Below are positions 1 to 6,520 of a stretch of DNA of 6,631 bases, piece after piece; positions within the stretch are counted from its first letter, which is position 1, and every line of letters begins with the position of its first letter. The position numbers were made by a program, and so were the translations under genes. The stretch comes from JBEKYH01 sp049511115 (GTDB lineage Bacteria; Planctomycetota; Phycisphaerae; Tepidisphaerales; Tepidisphaeraceae), in NCBI GenBank assembly GCA_049511115.1, contig JBEKYH010000295.1, positions 1-6,631 of the forward strand, in the 5' to 3' direction. The notes under the pieces were generated by a model that worked only from the letters and a program-made list of their open reading frames with translations, was not told the DNA's origin and searched no databases.

Positions 1-200
1 ACGACCGAAGTCACGCCAGGCAGATGGACATATTGATAATTTCTCTCCACTCTCCCCTGCGGCAAGAACGTCAAGGTCAGACCCAGCCGATCGGCGGTCT
101 GGCGGATCCAGTCGTCCGAGCCATGCCGGAGCGAGCGCCGTCCGGGTCCTTATCAGCGACCTTCTCCGCCGGCAGTTTACTCCAACTTCGCAACCGATGG
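1..200. other. Flank downstream of the minus-strand operon; possible broken gene start
   Basis: No complete gene is visible here. On the minus strand, one frame is open from base 149 to the left edge, immediately after two in-frame stops (TGA at 155-153, TAA at 152-150). Its translation includes DDWIRQTADRLGLTLTFLPQ, which reads like real protein, and its third codon positions are mostly G or C (about 70%). It has no ATG, only internal TTG and GTG codons without a convincing ribosome binding site. An ATG at 124-122 lies in another frame and stops after 16 codons. This could be a frameshifted or decayed gene, or chance in GC-rich DNA. I do not recognise the peptide. I see no clear rho-independent terminator for the operon ending at 201; the best hairpin (arms 126-130 and 141-145) is short and has no T-run. 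Confidence 0.25.
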
Positions 201-2048
201 TCACTGCGCCAGCTCCACCTGCACCGTCTGTCCCGGCGAAACCTTTACGGTCTGCAATCGCGTGAACCGCGCATTGAGTGGACCTCCGTTGGGGGTGCTG
301 ACCATGGTGACCGGGCCGACGAGTAAATCTCCGGGAGGGACTTGAGTAATCGTGAATTGGCCCTGCGCGTTGGTCCGGCCGCTGAAGGCGACGAACGGTT
401 GGGCGGCCGATGGGGGCGGGAGGGCGAGCCGCGCGCGAATCTCCTGATCAGGCACGGGATTTCCGCCGCGGGTGAAAGTGCCGGTGATTTGGCCCCAGGC
501 CGTAAGGCGCATGTCGGCGTTTTTGGCGACGGCGTCCTGGTCGAGTTGGGCAAAGCCGATCGGGCTGAAGGCGCAGAGAATAAAGTCGCCCTTTTGGATG
601 GGCAGATGAAAAATCCCCTGGGCGTCGGTGGTGTCCACTCTGTTTCGAATCATCAGGCCGACGGGATAATTGAGAGAGCTATGGGCGAGAATCTCGACCA
701 TCTCCACGCCTTGGGCGGGATGGCCGGCAGGGTCGAGGACTGTTCCCTTTACATCCGTGGAACCCGGGTCCAGCGCGAAATCCTGCGTGCCGGGAGTCGC
801 CGTGGCGGCGATGGGTCCGGAGTCCGCCGGCAGGTGGCCGTCGGCGAGGATGCGTATAAACCACGCATCCACAAGTCCGCCGACGCCATGCATGGGGACG
901 GTGAATTTTCCATTCCTGAAGACGCGTGAAGTGTTGGCGACGAAATTCGCGGGTTGGTCGGGATTGCGACGAAAACCGATGATCACATTGAATTGCGCGA
1001 TGGGTTTATGCGTCTTTGCATCCGTGACCGTGCCGGTAATTGTCGGCGTCAGTGACAGCCGGTACTGGCCGTCGTTTGTCGTCGGCGAATAGGTGACGAT
1101 ATTGAAGTTGTAGCCGTTCTTGGAGGCGCGCAATGCGACCTGATCCGGTGGGGCGTCATGCACTTCGAAGCGGCCGTCCTTGCCGGTGGTTGCATTTAGT
1201 TCAAACGAATGAACGCCGTGCCAGGTGTTCAGCGCGACGGCGGCGCCGGCAATCGGCTGGTTGGCGGCGTCGGTGACCTGCCCTTTGAGGGTCCGGCCGG
1301 GCGTCATGACAAAATGAATTGTGGGGGCGGGATTCGCCGCTTGCACGGCCTGCATTGCGGGCGCATAGCCGGCAAGAGTGACGGTGATGGTGGTCGAGAC
1401 GGTCGTGTTGAGGGGGCCGACGCCGAAGTGGCCGTCGTCGTCGGTCTGCCCGTGGGGCGGATCGTTGTTCGCCGTGACCGGCGCCGTGCGCGTGGTGACC
1501 TCTGCGTTGGCCAGCGGCCGGCCGTTGCTGTCGACAACATCGCCGGCCACTCCGCCGGCGTGGGGGATGACGAAAACGATGGTTTGCTTCAGCAGGGTGT
1601 CGGCGGGCTGGGCGCCGATGGCCGTGGTTATGTAGTCGGGCTTGCTGATGGAGAATTTGACATTGCCCACCTGGGAGCGCGGCACGCTTGGATAAGACCA
1701 ATGCCCCTGCGCGTCGGTTTGCACGGCGGCTTTTCTCTCGCCAAGCTGCTGCCAGGTCATCTCGATGCGCGCGTCGGCAATGGGCGCTCCCTGCGGCTCT
1801 TTCAGTGTGCCGCCGATGACCGCCATATCCGCCGGCGGCGGCGGGGCGGCCCTTCCCGGGGCGGCCGGTGCAACCTGCGCGCCGCTGGTCACAATCACCG
1901 TCTGCTGAGGCTCAAACACAAACGCGCGGATCATCCACACGCCCACGCCGACCAGCACGACCAGAAAGAACGCCAGTCCCACCAGCAAGCCGATCAGCGC
2001 TCGCCGAGCGGCGGGATCGCGCGCGGGGTCTGGCGTTTTCTGGGTCAT
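201..2048 (-). CDS. Membrane-anchored multi-domain protein with carboxypeptidase-regulatory-like repeats (615 aa)
   Basis: This is the last gene of a three-gene paralogous operon. The basic N-terminus (R10, R15, R16) is followed by a transmembrane helix at about residues 18-39, then a Pro/Ala-rich linker (56-74), which predicts a single-pass protein with its bulk outside the cytoplasm. About six beta-sandwich domains follow, near residues 75-160, 166-248, 254-334, 336-426, 432-518 and 520-613. Each starts with a G-x-V-x-D/G-N/H-P-(I/L)-A-like segment and most contain a D-x-x-G-x-F turn, typical of carboxypeptidase D regulatory-like (transthyretin-fold) domains. The last has Q-V-P-P-G-D (569-574). 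Residues 339-523 match the module shared with both upstream paralogues. The first three domains are extra, and the C-terminal domain of the paralogues is missing. No catalytic motif is seen. The ATG at 2048 is chosen over an in-frame GTG at 2096 because GGAGG lies 7 bases before it. Function unknown; an envelope structural or binding role is inferred. Confidence 0.9.
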   Translation of the reverse strand: MTQKTPDPARDPAARRALIGLLVGLAFFLVVLVGVGVWMIRAFVFEPQQTVIVTSGAQVAPAAPGRAAPPPPADMAVIGGTLKEPQGAPIADARIEMTWQQLGERKAAVQTDAQGHWSYPSVPRSQVGNVKFSISKPDYITTAIGAQPADTLLKQTIVFVIPHAGGVAGDVVDSNGRPLANAEVTTRTAPVTANNDPPHGQTDDDGHFGVGPLNTTVSTTITVTLAGYAPAMQAVQAANPAPTIHFVMTPGRTLKGQVTDAANQPIAGAAVALNTWHGVHSFELNATTGKDGRFEVHDAPPDQVALRASKNGYNFNIVTYSPTTNDGQYRLSLTPTITGTVTDAKTHKPIAQFNVIIGFRRNPDQPANFVANTSRVFRNGKFTVPMHGVGGLVDAWFIRILADGHLPADSGPIAATATPGTQDFALDPGSTDVKGTVLDPAGHPAQGVEMVEILAHSSLNYPVGLMIRNRVDTTDAQGIFHLPIQKGDFILCAFSPIGFAQLDQDAVAKNADMRLTAWGQITGTFTRGGNPVPDQEIRARLALPPPSAAQPFVAFSGRTNAQGQFTITQVPPGDLLVGPVTMVSTPNGGPLNARFTRLQTVKVSPGQTVQVELAQ

Positions 2049-2054
2049 GTGGCG

Positions 2055-2060
2055 TCCTCC
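2055..2060 (-). promoter_or_regulatory. Shine-Dalgarno site fixing the start of the 615-aa gene
   Basis: Read on the minus strand this is GGAGGA. The GGAGG core (2060-2056) lies 7 bases before the ATG at 2048-2046. The alternative GTG at 2096-2094 overlaps the stop of the preceding gene in a GTGA arrangement but has no purine-rich site, so the ATG is the better start. Confidence 0.75.
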
Positions 2061-2092
2061 AACCCCTTGTTCTCTTATACCGCGGTGAGCGG

Positions 2093-3529
2093 TCACTGTT
2101 TCAACGCGGCCGTCGCCGTCAGCGCGACATCGCCAATTTCCAGGGGCTGCGCGGATGCCGCGTCCATCGCAGACGGCGGCACCGTGAAATGCGCATGTCC
2201 CTCGGCGAGAATCAGGCCGCTTGCGGTCACGCGCACGCTGGCGGCAAGATCATAATCACCCGGTGCTACGCCGGAGAAATGAAAACCGCCGTCTGATCCA
2301 ATGACCGCAACGTGCCGAGCCGCGGCTAACTTCAACGCCAATTGCAATTTGTCCTGCGAGCTGGTGGGGCGGGTATCGGGCTGGAGAGAAATGATCGCTC
2401 CAAGGGTGCAATCCTTGCGAGACAGCAAATCCGCGGGGGCGGTGAACCCGCCGGTCACGTCGCGAACATAATCGCCAACGATTACTGTCGCGAGTTGGCC
2501 GGCGGTCACCGTAACCTTTGCGGTTGGGCCGGTGACAGTAAAATCCTGCGTTCCACCATTTATCCATGTGTAGATCGTGCAATCGCCGGGCGGTATGCGG
2601 TCGAACTGAAATCTCCCCAGGCTGTCGCTTTGGACATCGGACAAATCCACATAACCCAATTGCACCGGCAGCGGCTTGCCATTGGCATCGACCGAGCGAC
2701 CGTGGCTCGCGTGCACGACGCCGGCCCAGGGCTTGCCGTTGATCCAGACCTGACCTTTGATGTGGCCCCAGGCTATCAACCGCACATCCGCGTTCTTCGC
2801 CAGCGCCTCGCCCTGTGCCTCGGCGAATCCCGCCGGCCCATAAGCGATCACCACGAACGGTTTAAGCTGAGGCGTGAAGTCGAATCGACCCGCCGCGTCA
2901 GTCACCGTCATCGGGCCCGCGTTGGTTACGCGGCTGCCGATCGGATAGACCGCGTCTTTTGAAAGGTCATCCAGAGCGACCTTAACGCCCGTCGCGGGAT
3001 TGCCGTCGGCATCCAGCACTCTCCCCACGACATCCGTCCCAGGCTGCAATTGGAAATCCGCCGTCCCCGATGCCTTCATTGCAGCGGAAATCGCCGGCAG
3101 ATGGCCGGGCGCTTCGATTTTCACAAACCAGGCGTCCACATCTTCGTCGGGCATCGTCTGATGATATTGGCCATTGACAAATTTCCTTGCGGTTCGCCGA
3201 TCAAACACCGGGTCTGCCGTCGGTCCCTGCCGTGATCCGGTGATCACCGTGAAACTGGCGATGGGGGTTTGTATCCGCGCGTCGACGACGTTGCCGCTGA
3301 TGACCGGCAGCGCGGCAATGCTGCGGTCGGGAGCGCCCGGCGCGGCGGCGGCGATTCGACTGGTGTCCGCAACGACGGGTATTGGATTGGTCGGCTCAAG
3401 AAACCAGCGCGCGGCCTCGACCAATGTTCCCACAATCACAATAAGCAAACCCGCCACCAGCGAGCCGGCGATCAACAGCCGCCGCCCTCGGCGTGCGGCG
3501 CTCTCGTCGTGGTAGTCGCCTTCTCGCAT
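2093..3529 (-). CDS. Membrane-anchored carboxypeptidase-regulatory-like domain protein (478 aa)
   Basis: This is the middle gene of the three-gene array. It starts with an acidic stretch, then a basic cluster A-R-R-G-R-R (12-17) and a transmembrane helix at about 18-38, predicting N-in/C-out topology. The extracytoplasmic part opens with the shared paralogue module (about 78-259), which carries D132-A-W-F, G142-H-L-P-A, a T-D-A-A-G-R-F turn (210-216), G234-F-A and A253-W-G. A further beta-rich domain follows with D-S-L-G-R-F (302-307) and I-P-P-G-D (312-316). A C-terminal domain (about 412-470) with G-V-A-P-G-D-Y (420-426) matches the end of the 510-aa paralogue. The ATG at 3529 is preceded by GAGG at a 6-base spacing, and no other early Met exists. 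It lies 20 bases after the upstream gene and 44 before the next, consistent with one operon. No enzyme signature is visible. Function unknown. Confidence 0.9.
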   Translation of the reverse strand: MREGDYHDESAARRGRRLLIAGSLVAGLLIVIVGTLVEAARWFLEPTNPIPVVADTSRIAAAAPGAPDRSIAALPVISGNVVDARIQTPIASFTVITGSRQGPTADPVFDRRTARKFVNGQYHQTMPDEDVDAWFVKIEAPGHLPAISAAMKASGTADFQLQPGTDVVGRVLDADGNPATGVKVALDDLSKDAVYPIGSRVTNAGPMTVTDAAGRFDFTPQLKPFVVIAYGPAGFAEAQGEALAKNADVRLIAWGHIKGQVWINGKPWAGVVHASHGRSVDANGKPLPVQLGYVDLSDVQSDSLGRFQFDRIPPGDCTIYTWINGGTQDFTVTGPTAKVTVTAGQLATVIVGDYVRDVTGGFTAPADLLSRKDCTLGAIISLQPDTRPTSSQDKLQLALKLAAARHVAVIGSDGGFHFSGVAPGDYDLAASVRVTASGLILAEGHAHFTVPPSAMDAASAQPLEIGDVALTATAALKQ

Positions 3530-3549
3530 CTCGCGCCTCGCAGCCGCCG

Positions 3550-5082
3550 CTAATTCCTCTTCACTACTACGTCCGGCAGGACCAGGGGATCATCGCTCAC
3601 GCCACCAGGGATATCCGGCACGGTGAAGGGCACGACCGTCGGTTGCGGAGATCGTCCGGCGTTTATGATCTGCACATTAATCACCATCTGATAATCGCCC
3701 GGCGTGACGTTATCGAGCCGGAAGTTGTGGTCGGCGTCAATTTCGGCGTAATATTGGCGCGTACCCGAAACGGCTGGATGTGACGCGATGTACTCCTTGC
3801 CCGCTGCCGTCATGCCCCAGAGCTGCATCCACATGTCCTGTGCCGCCGGGGTTCCGTTTCTCACGTTAGCCGGCATCTGCGGCGGCGGGGTGATTCGGCT
3901 GGTTCCCGTCACGTTCACGCGCAGAATTATGTCCTGCGCGGCAGCCAGCGCCGGTTGAAAAACCAGTTTTCCCGTGACCGGCCGGCCCATACCGCCGAGT
4001 TTCACCGTCGCGGATCCGCCCGGTTTCAAGTCGACGCTCACCATGTCCGTGTAGCCCGATGAGCTGTACCGGCTGGACCGTTGTATCACCAACCGTCCCA
4101 CCTGCACCGTTCCCGGCGGAACCCGGTTGAAATCAAATGATCCGTCCTGCCCGGCCACCGCGGAAATGTTATTGAAAATCCGCGGGCTGGCCATCGAAAA
4201 CCGCGCCTGCGGCGTCTGCACAATCACCTGTTTTCCCGCGCCCGGCTGGGTGCCGATGAGGACCTGCCCGCGAATCTCCCCCCACGCGCCCAGCGAAATG
4301 TCTCCGTTCTTCGGCAGGCTGTTCTGATCCAACTGGGCAAATCCCGCGTCGGATATTGCCAGCAGCGCAAAGTTGTCCGTCATCGGCGGCAGATCGTAGC
4401 GTCCGTCGGCGCCGGTGACGCTTTTGATCTCGCCGCGGTCGATCAGTTTGCCGTTGTTGATGTTGGAACTCATACCACCCATCACCAGCGCCACGGTTAC
4501 TCCCGCGACCGGCTTTCCGCTGGCGTCCAATACTCTTCCCTGCAAGTCGGCCGCGGGGGTCAGCTCAAAATCGTGGGTATCTCCCCCGTTCAATTTAGGC
4601 GACTCAGCCGGCAGATACCCCCGCGCGATGACGCGCACAAACCAGCCGTCAAATTGGCCGTTCAATCGGCTCGTGATTGAGTAGGTTCCGCCGGAAAAAT
4701 TCTTGGGCTGGTCATTGTAGTAATTCACGGACTGACCCGGGGCGTTAACAAATCCGACTTGCATCGTAAACGCCGCCACCGGCTGATGTGTCTTGGCATC
4801 CACCACCTTGCCGGTGAATGTCGGGCCGCCATTCGCCATGGGCGAGGGGCCATTCGTCGATGCCGCCAATCGCGCCCGGGCGGCGGCGTTGTCGATATCG
4901 CCGCCCTGAATGATGACGGTCTGTCCCGGCTGATTGACGTAGTAATAGATCAGCGCCACCGAAGCGCCGCATACGACGATCAGACACCCCAGCAACACCG
5001 CGAGCTTGGCGATTGCGCTGGGTGCGGTTGACTTAGGGCCTTTCGATTGTTGCTTGGGCGTTTGGGCATCGTTCAGGGTCAT
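3550..5082 (-). CDS. Membrane-anchored carboxypeptidase-regulatory-like domain protein (510 aa)
   Basis: This is the first gene of the array, read away from the glycosyltransferase. A Lys/Gln-rich cytoplasmic N-terminus precedes a transmembrane helix at about 25-48. The juxtamembrane stretch Q-P-G-Q-T-V-I-I (51-58) resembles E-P-Q-Q-T-V-I-V in the 615-aa paralogue. The shared module spans about 90-272, with D145-G-W-F, G155-Y-L-P-A, G-A-D-G-R-Y (224-229), G247-F-A-Q-L-D-Q and A266-W-G. A second beta domain carries D-G-S-F-D-F (313-318) and V-P-P-G-T (321-325). A C-terminal domain (about 450-507) has T-P-G-D-Y (460-464) and resembles the end of the 478-aa paralogue. The ATG at 5082 is chosen over one 12 codons upstream (5118) because AAGGAG sits 6 bases before it. 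No catalytic residues are evident. The family assignment rests on sequence pattern only; the role, perhaps envelope adhesion or polysaccharide binding, is inference. Confidence 0.9.
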   Translation of the reverse strand: MTLNDAQTPKQQSKGPKSTAPSAIAKLAVLLGCLIVVCGASVALIYYYVNQPGQTVIIQGGDIDNAAARARLAASTNGPSPMANGGPTFTGKVVDAKTHQPVAAFTMQVGFVNAPGQSVNYYNDQPKNFSGGTYSITSRLNGQFDGWFVRVIARGYLPAESPKLNGGDTHDFELTPAADLQGRVLDASGKPVAGVTVALVMGGMSSNINNGKLIDRGEIKSVTGADGRYDLPPMTDNFALLAISDAGFAQLDQNSLPKNGDISLGAWGEIRGQVLIGTQPGAGKQVIVQTPQARFSMASPRIFNNISAVAGQDGSFDFNRVPPGTVQVGRLVIQRSSRYSSSGYTDMVSVDLKPGGSATVKLGGMGRPVTGKLVFQPALAAAQDIILRVNVTGTSRITPPPQMPANVRNGTPAAQDMWMQLWGMTAAGKEYIASHPAVSGTRQYYAEIDADHNFRLDNVTPGDYQMVINVQIINAGRSPQPTVVPFTVPDIPGGVSDDPLVLPDVVVKRN

Positions 5083-5296
5083 GGATCGCTCCTTCTCCGC
5101 CAGCTGCGGCGCGTTCAATGTAAGCTGTCTGCCCAGAGCGCCTTCGGACGCGCCAACTCGAAATTCTTGGTTTCCCGCAATACCCTGTCAGACGCCGCCG
5201 CTGGATTGGTTGCACGATTCTCCGCGTTTTTGCCTTGCGTCGGGGTTTCGATTAGCTTCGCCTCCTCGCACAAGGCCGCTTGCCCGCGCGATTGCT
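5083..5296. promoter_or_regulatory. Divergent intergenic region between the array and the glycosyltransferase
   Basis: These 214 bases separate two divergently transcribed blocks and should hold both promoters. For the minus-strand array, the best sigma70-like candidate is CTGACA (5191-5186) and AAGAAT (5168-5163) with a 17-base spacer, about 80 bases before the start codon. This is a weak match found by eye. I see no convincing promoter for the plus-strand gene and no clear operator palindrome. Open frames running through this region are N-terminal extensions or shadows of the flanking genes. Confidence 0.35.
5089..5094 (-). promoter_or_regulatory. Shine-Dalgarno site fixing the start of the 510-aa gene
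   Basis: Read on the minus strand this is AAGGAG, 6 bases before the ATG at 5082-5080. It is a near-perfect site and decides against the in-frame ATG at 5118, which would add 12 residues and place this site inside the coding region. Confidence 0.8.
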
Positions 5297-6517
5297 ATGC
5301 CCAATGCCGCCCTGGAGTACGCCGTCTACACCGTCTACTTCCTTGTGGGGCCGGGAATGTGGGGGTTGTACGCCATTGGCATGTATCAGGCTCAAAAGCG
5401 GATGGACCTGGTGAAGCGGCCGCGCGATCCCGTGCCTCAGCCGCCGCCTCCGATCACCATCCTCATCCCCGCCAAGGATGAAGAAGAACGCATCCGCGAT
5501 TGCCTTCACTCCGCCCTGGGACAGGATTATAGCAACTTTCAGGTGATTGCCATCGACGATCGTAGCAACGATCGCACTGGCGCCGTGATGGATGAAATGG
5601 CCGCTAGGAATGCGCGCCTTTCCATCGTCCATATCCCCCACGGCGATCTCCCGCCGGGTTGGACCGGCAAATGCCACGCTCTCTACCAGGGCGCTCAGCG
5701 CGCCACCGGCAAATGGCTGCTATTCGTCGATTCCGACGTGATTCTCGATCCCGACGCGCTCTCGGCCACCCTCGGCGTCGCCGCTAAAAAAGACTTTGGC
5801 TTGCTCAGCCTTCTTCCCCGCATGGAAAGCCGCACCATCTGGGAGGGAATGCTCGTCCCACTGGCCGGCGCCGCGGTGGCCGCGCTATTCACCGCCGCCC
5901 TCAACAATAACAATCAGCTCCCCAACACGGCGTTTGCCAACGGCCAATTCATGCTCATGCGCCGCGACGCGTACGACGCCGTGGGCGGCCACGAAGCCGT
6001 GCGGGATCAATACTGCGAGGACATGGTCCTCGCCCGCCTCTTCAAGCGCAACGGCCACCGCCCGCGCGTGAGCTGGGGCACCGATCTTTGCTCGGTGCGC
6101 ATGTACGATTCCTTCGCCAAGATCATGCGCGGCTGGAGCCGCATCTTTTACGCCTCCGCCGTCGGGTCGCCCTGGCGGAGCATCCTGGGGATCGTATTCC
6201 TGATCGTCTGCTGCTACAGCGACGCCGCCGCGTTTGGCTGGGGAATCTACCGGCATATTCATCCAATCGATGCGCTGCGCGGGTACGGATGGATGATCAC
6301 GGCCCTGGTGCATTGGGCTTTGATGACCGGCCAGGTGGCGATTATGTATCGCTGGACGCTCAACCCGCGCAGATATGCCCTATTATTCCCAGTGACGGCC
6401 ATCCTGCTGCTGGTCATTTTCGCCCGCGCCGTCTGGATGTGCCTGACCAAACGTGTCGAATGGCGCGGCACCGTATATCATCACGCCATGGATCATGGCG
6501 TCGTTTCTGGAGGCTAA
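5297..6517 (+). CDS. Membrane-bound family 2 glycosyltransferase, HpnB/CrtQ-like (406 aa)
   Basis: Predicted to move a sugar from a nucleotide donor to a lipid or lipid-linked acceptor at the cytoplasmic face of the membrane. An N-terminal helix (about 5-29) is followed by a GT-A fold: I-L-I-P-A-K-D-E-E (55-63), D87-D88-R-S-N-D-R-T, L-P-P-G-W-T-G-K (118-125), the metal/donor-binding D145-S-D147, C-E241-D242 as the likely catalytic acidic site, and R278-G-W-S-R282 in the position of the usual Q-x-x-R-W. Hydrophobic segments lie near 184-202, 296-318, 330-352 and 360-383, and the tail has E-W-R-G-T-V-Y (388-394). The P-P-G-W-x-G-K segment and tail W-(R/K)-G motif are typical of hopanoid-associated HpnB and carotenoid-type CrtQ glycosyltransferases, but no hopanoid or carotenoid genes are in view, so the acceptor is open. 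The ATG at 5297 keeps the first helix intact but has no clear ribosome binding site. It is followed at 3 bases by a mutarotase-like gene. Confidence 0.9.
   Translation: MPNAALEYAVYTVYFLVGPGMWGLYAIGMYQAQKRMDLVKRPRDPVPQPPPPITILIPAKDEEERIRDCLHSALGQDYSNFQVIAIDDRSNDRTGAVMDEMAARNARLSIVHIPHGDLPPGWTGKCHALYQGAQRATGKWLLFVDSDVILDPDALSATLGVAAKKDFGLLSLLPRMESRTIWEGMLVPLAGAAVAALFTAALNNNNQLPNTAFANGQFMLMRRDAYDAVGGHEAVRDQYCEDMVLARLFKRNGHRPRVSWGTDLCSVRMYDSFAKIMRGWSRIFYASAVGSPWRSILGIVFLIVCCYSDAAAFGWGIYRHIHPIDALRGYGWMITALVHWALMTGQVAIMYRWTLNPRRYALLFPVTAILLLVIFARAVWMCLTKRVEWRGTVYHHAMDHGVVSGG
6483..6501 (+). repeat. Perfect inverted repeat at the 3' end of the glycosyltransferase gene
   Basis: Eight-base arms, ACGCCATG (6483-6490) and CATGGCGT (6494-6501), flank the 3-base loop GAT. 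The hairpin is inside the glycosyltransferase coding sequence and ends 7 bases before the ribosome binding site of the next gene. There is no T-run after it, so it is not a standard terminator. It may influence translation of the downstream gene or be chance. Confidence 0.5.
6509..6513 (+). promoter_or_regulatory. Shine-Dalgarno site for the mutarotase-like gene
   Basis: GGAGG lies within the last codons of the glycosyltransferase gene, 7 bases before the ATG at 6521. It supports the start and suggests translational coupling of the two genes. Confidence 0.8.
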
Positions 6518-6520
6518 ATC

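Noticed and set aside
126..145. Possible terminator hairpin downstream of the minus-strand operon
   Set aside because: Only 5-base arms with a 10-base loop and no T-run.
342..929. 195-codon plus-strand open frame opposite the 615-aa gene
   Set aside because: Shadow of the minus-strand gene; the minus-strand translation has clear domain repeats while this one has none.
2046..2096. GTG start for the 615-aa gene overlapping the preceding stop (GTGA)
   Set aside because: The overlap is attractive for coupling, but no Shine-Dalgarno precedes it, while the ATG 16 codons later has GGAGG at 7 bases.
1209..2255. 348-codon open frame on the plus strand opposite the 615-aa gene
   Set aside because: It is antisense to a convincingly coding gene, has low-complexity Arg/Gly/Ala-rich sequence with no recognisable domain, and no ribosome binding site. 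Such long shadows are expected in GC-rich genes.
2342..2962. 206-codon plus-strand open frame opposite the 478-aa gene
   Set aside because: Antisense shadow without domain, start context or codon pattern of its own.
201..5082. Possible metallocarboxypeptidase activity of the array proteins
   Set aside because: Only the regulatory-like beta domains are present; no zinc-binding His-x-x-Glu peptidase domain is visible.
5006..5296. 97-residue upstream extension of the glycosyltransferase frame
   Set aside because: It would overlap the divergent 510-aa gene and its ribosome binding site, and precedes the natural N-terminal helix of the family.
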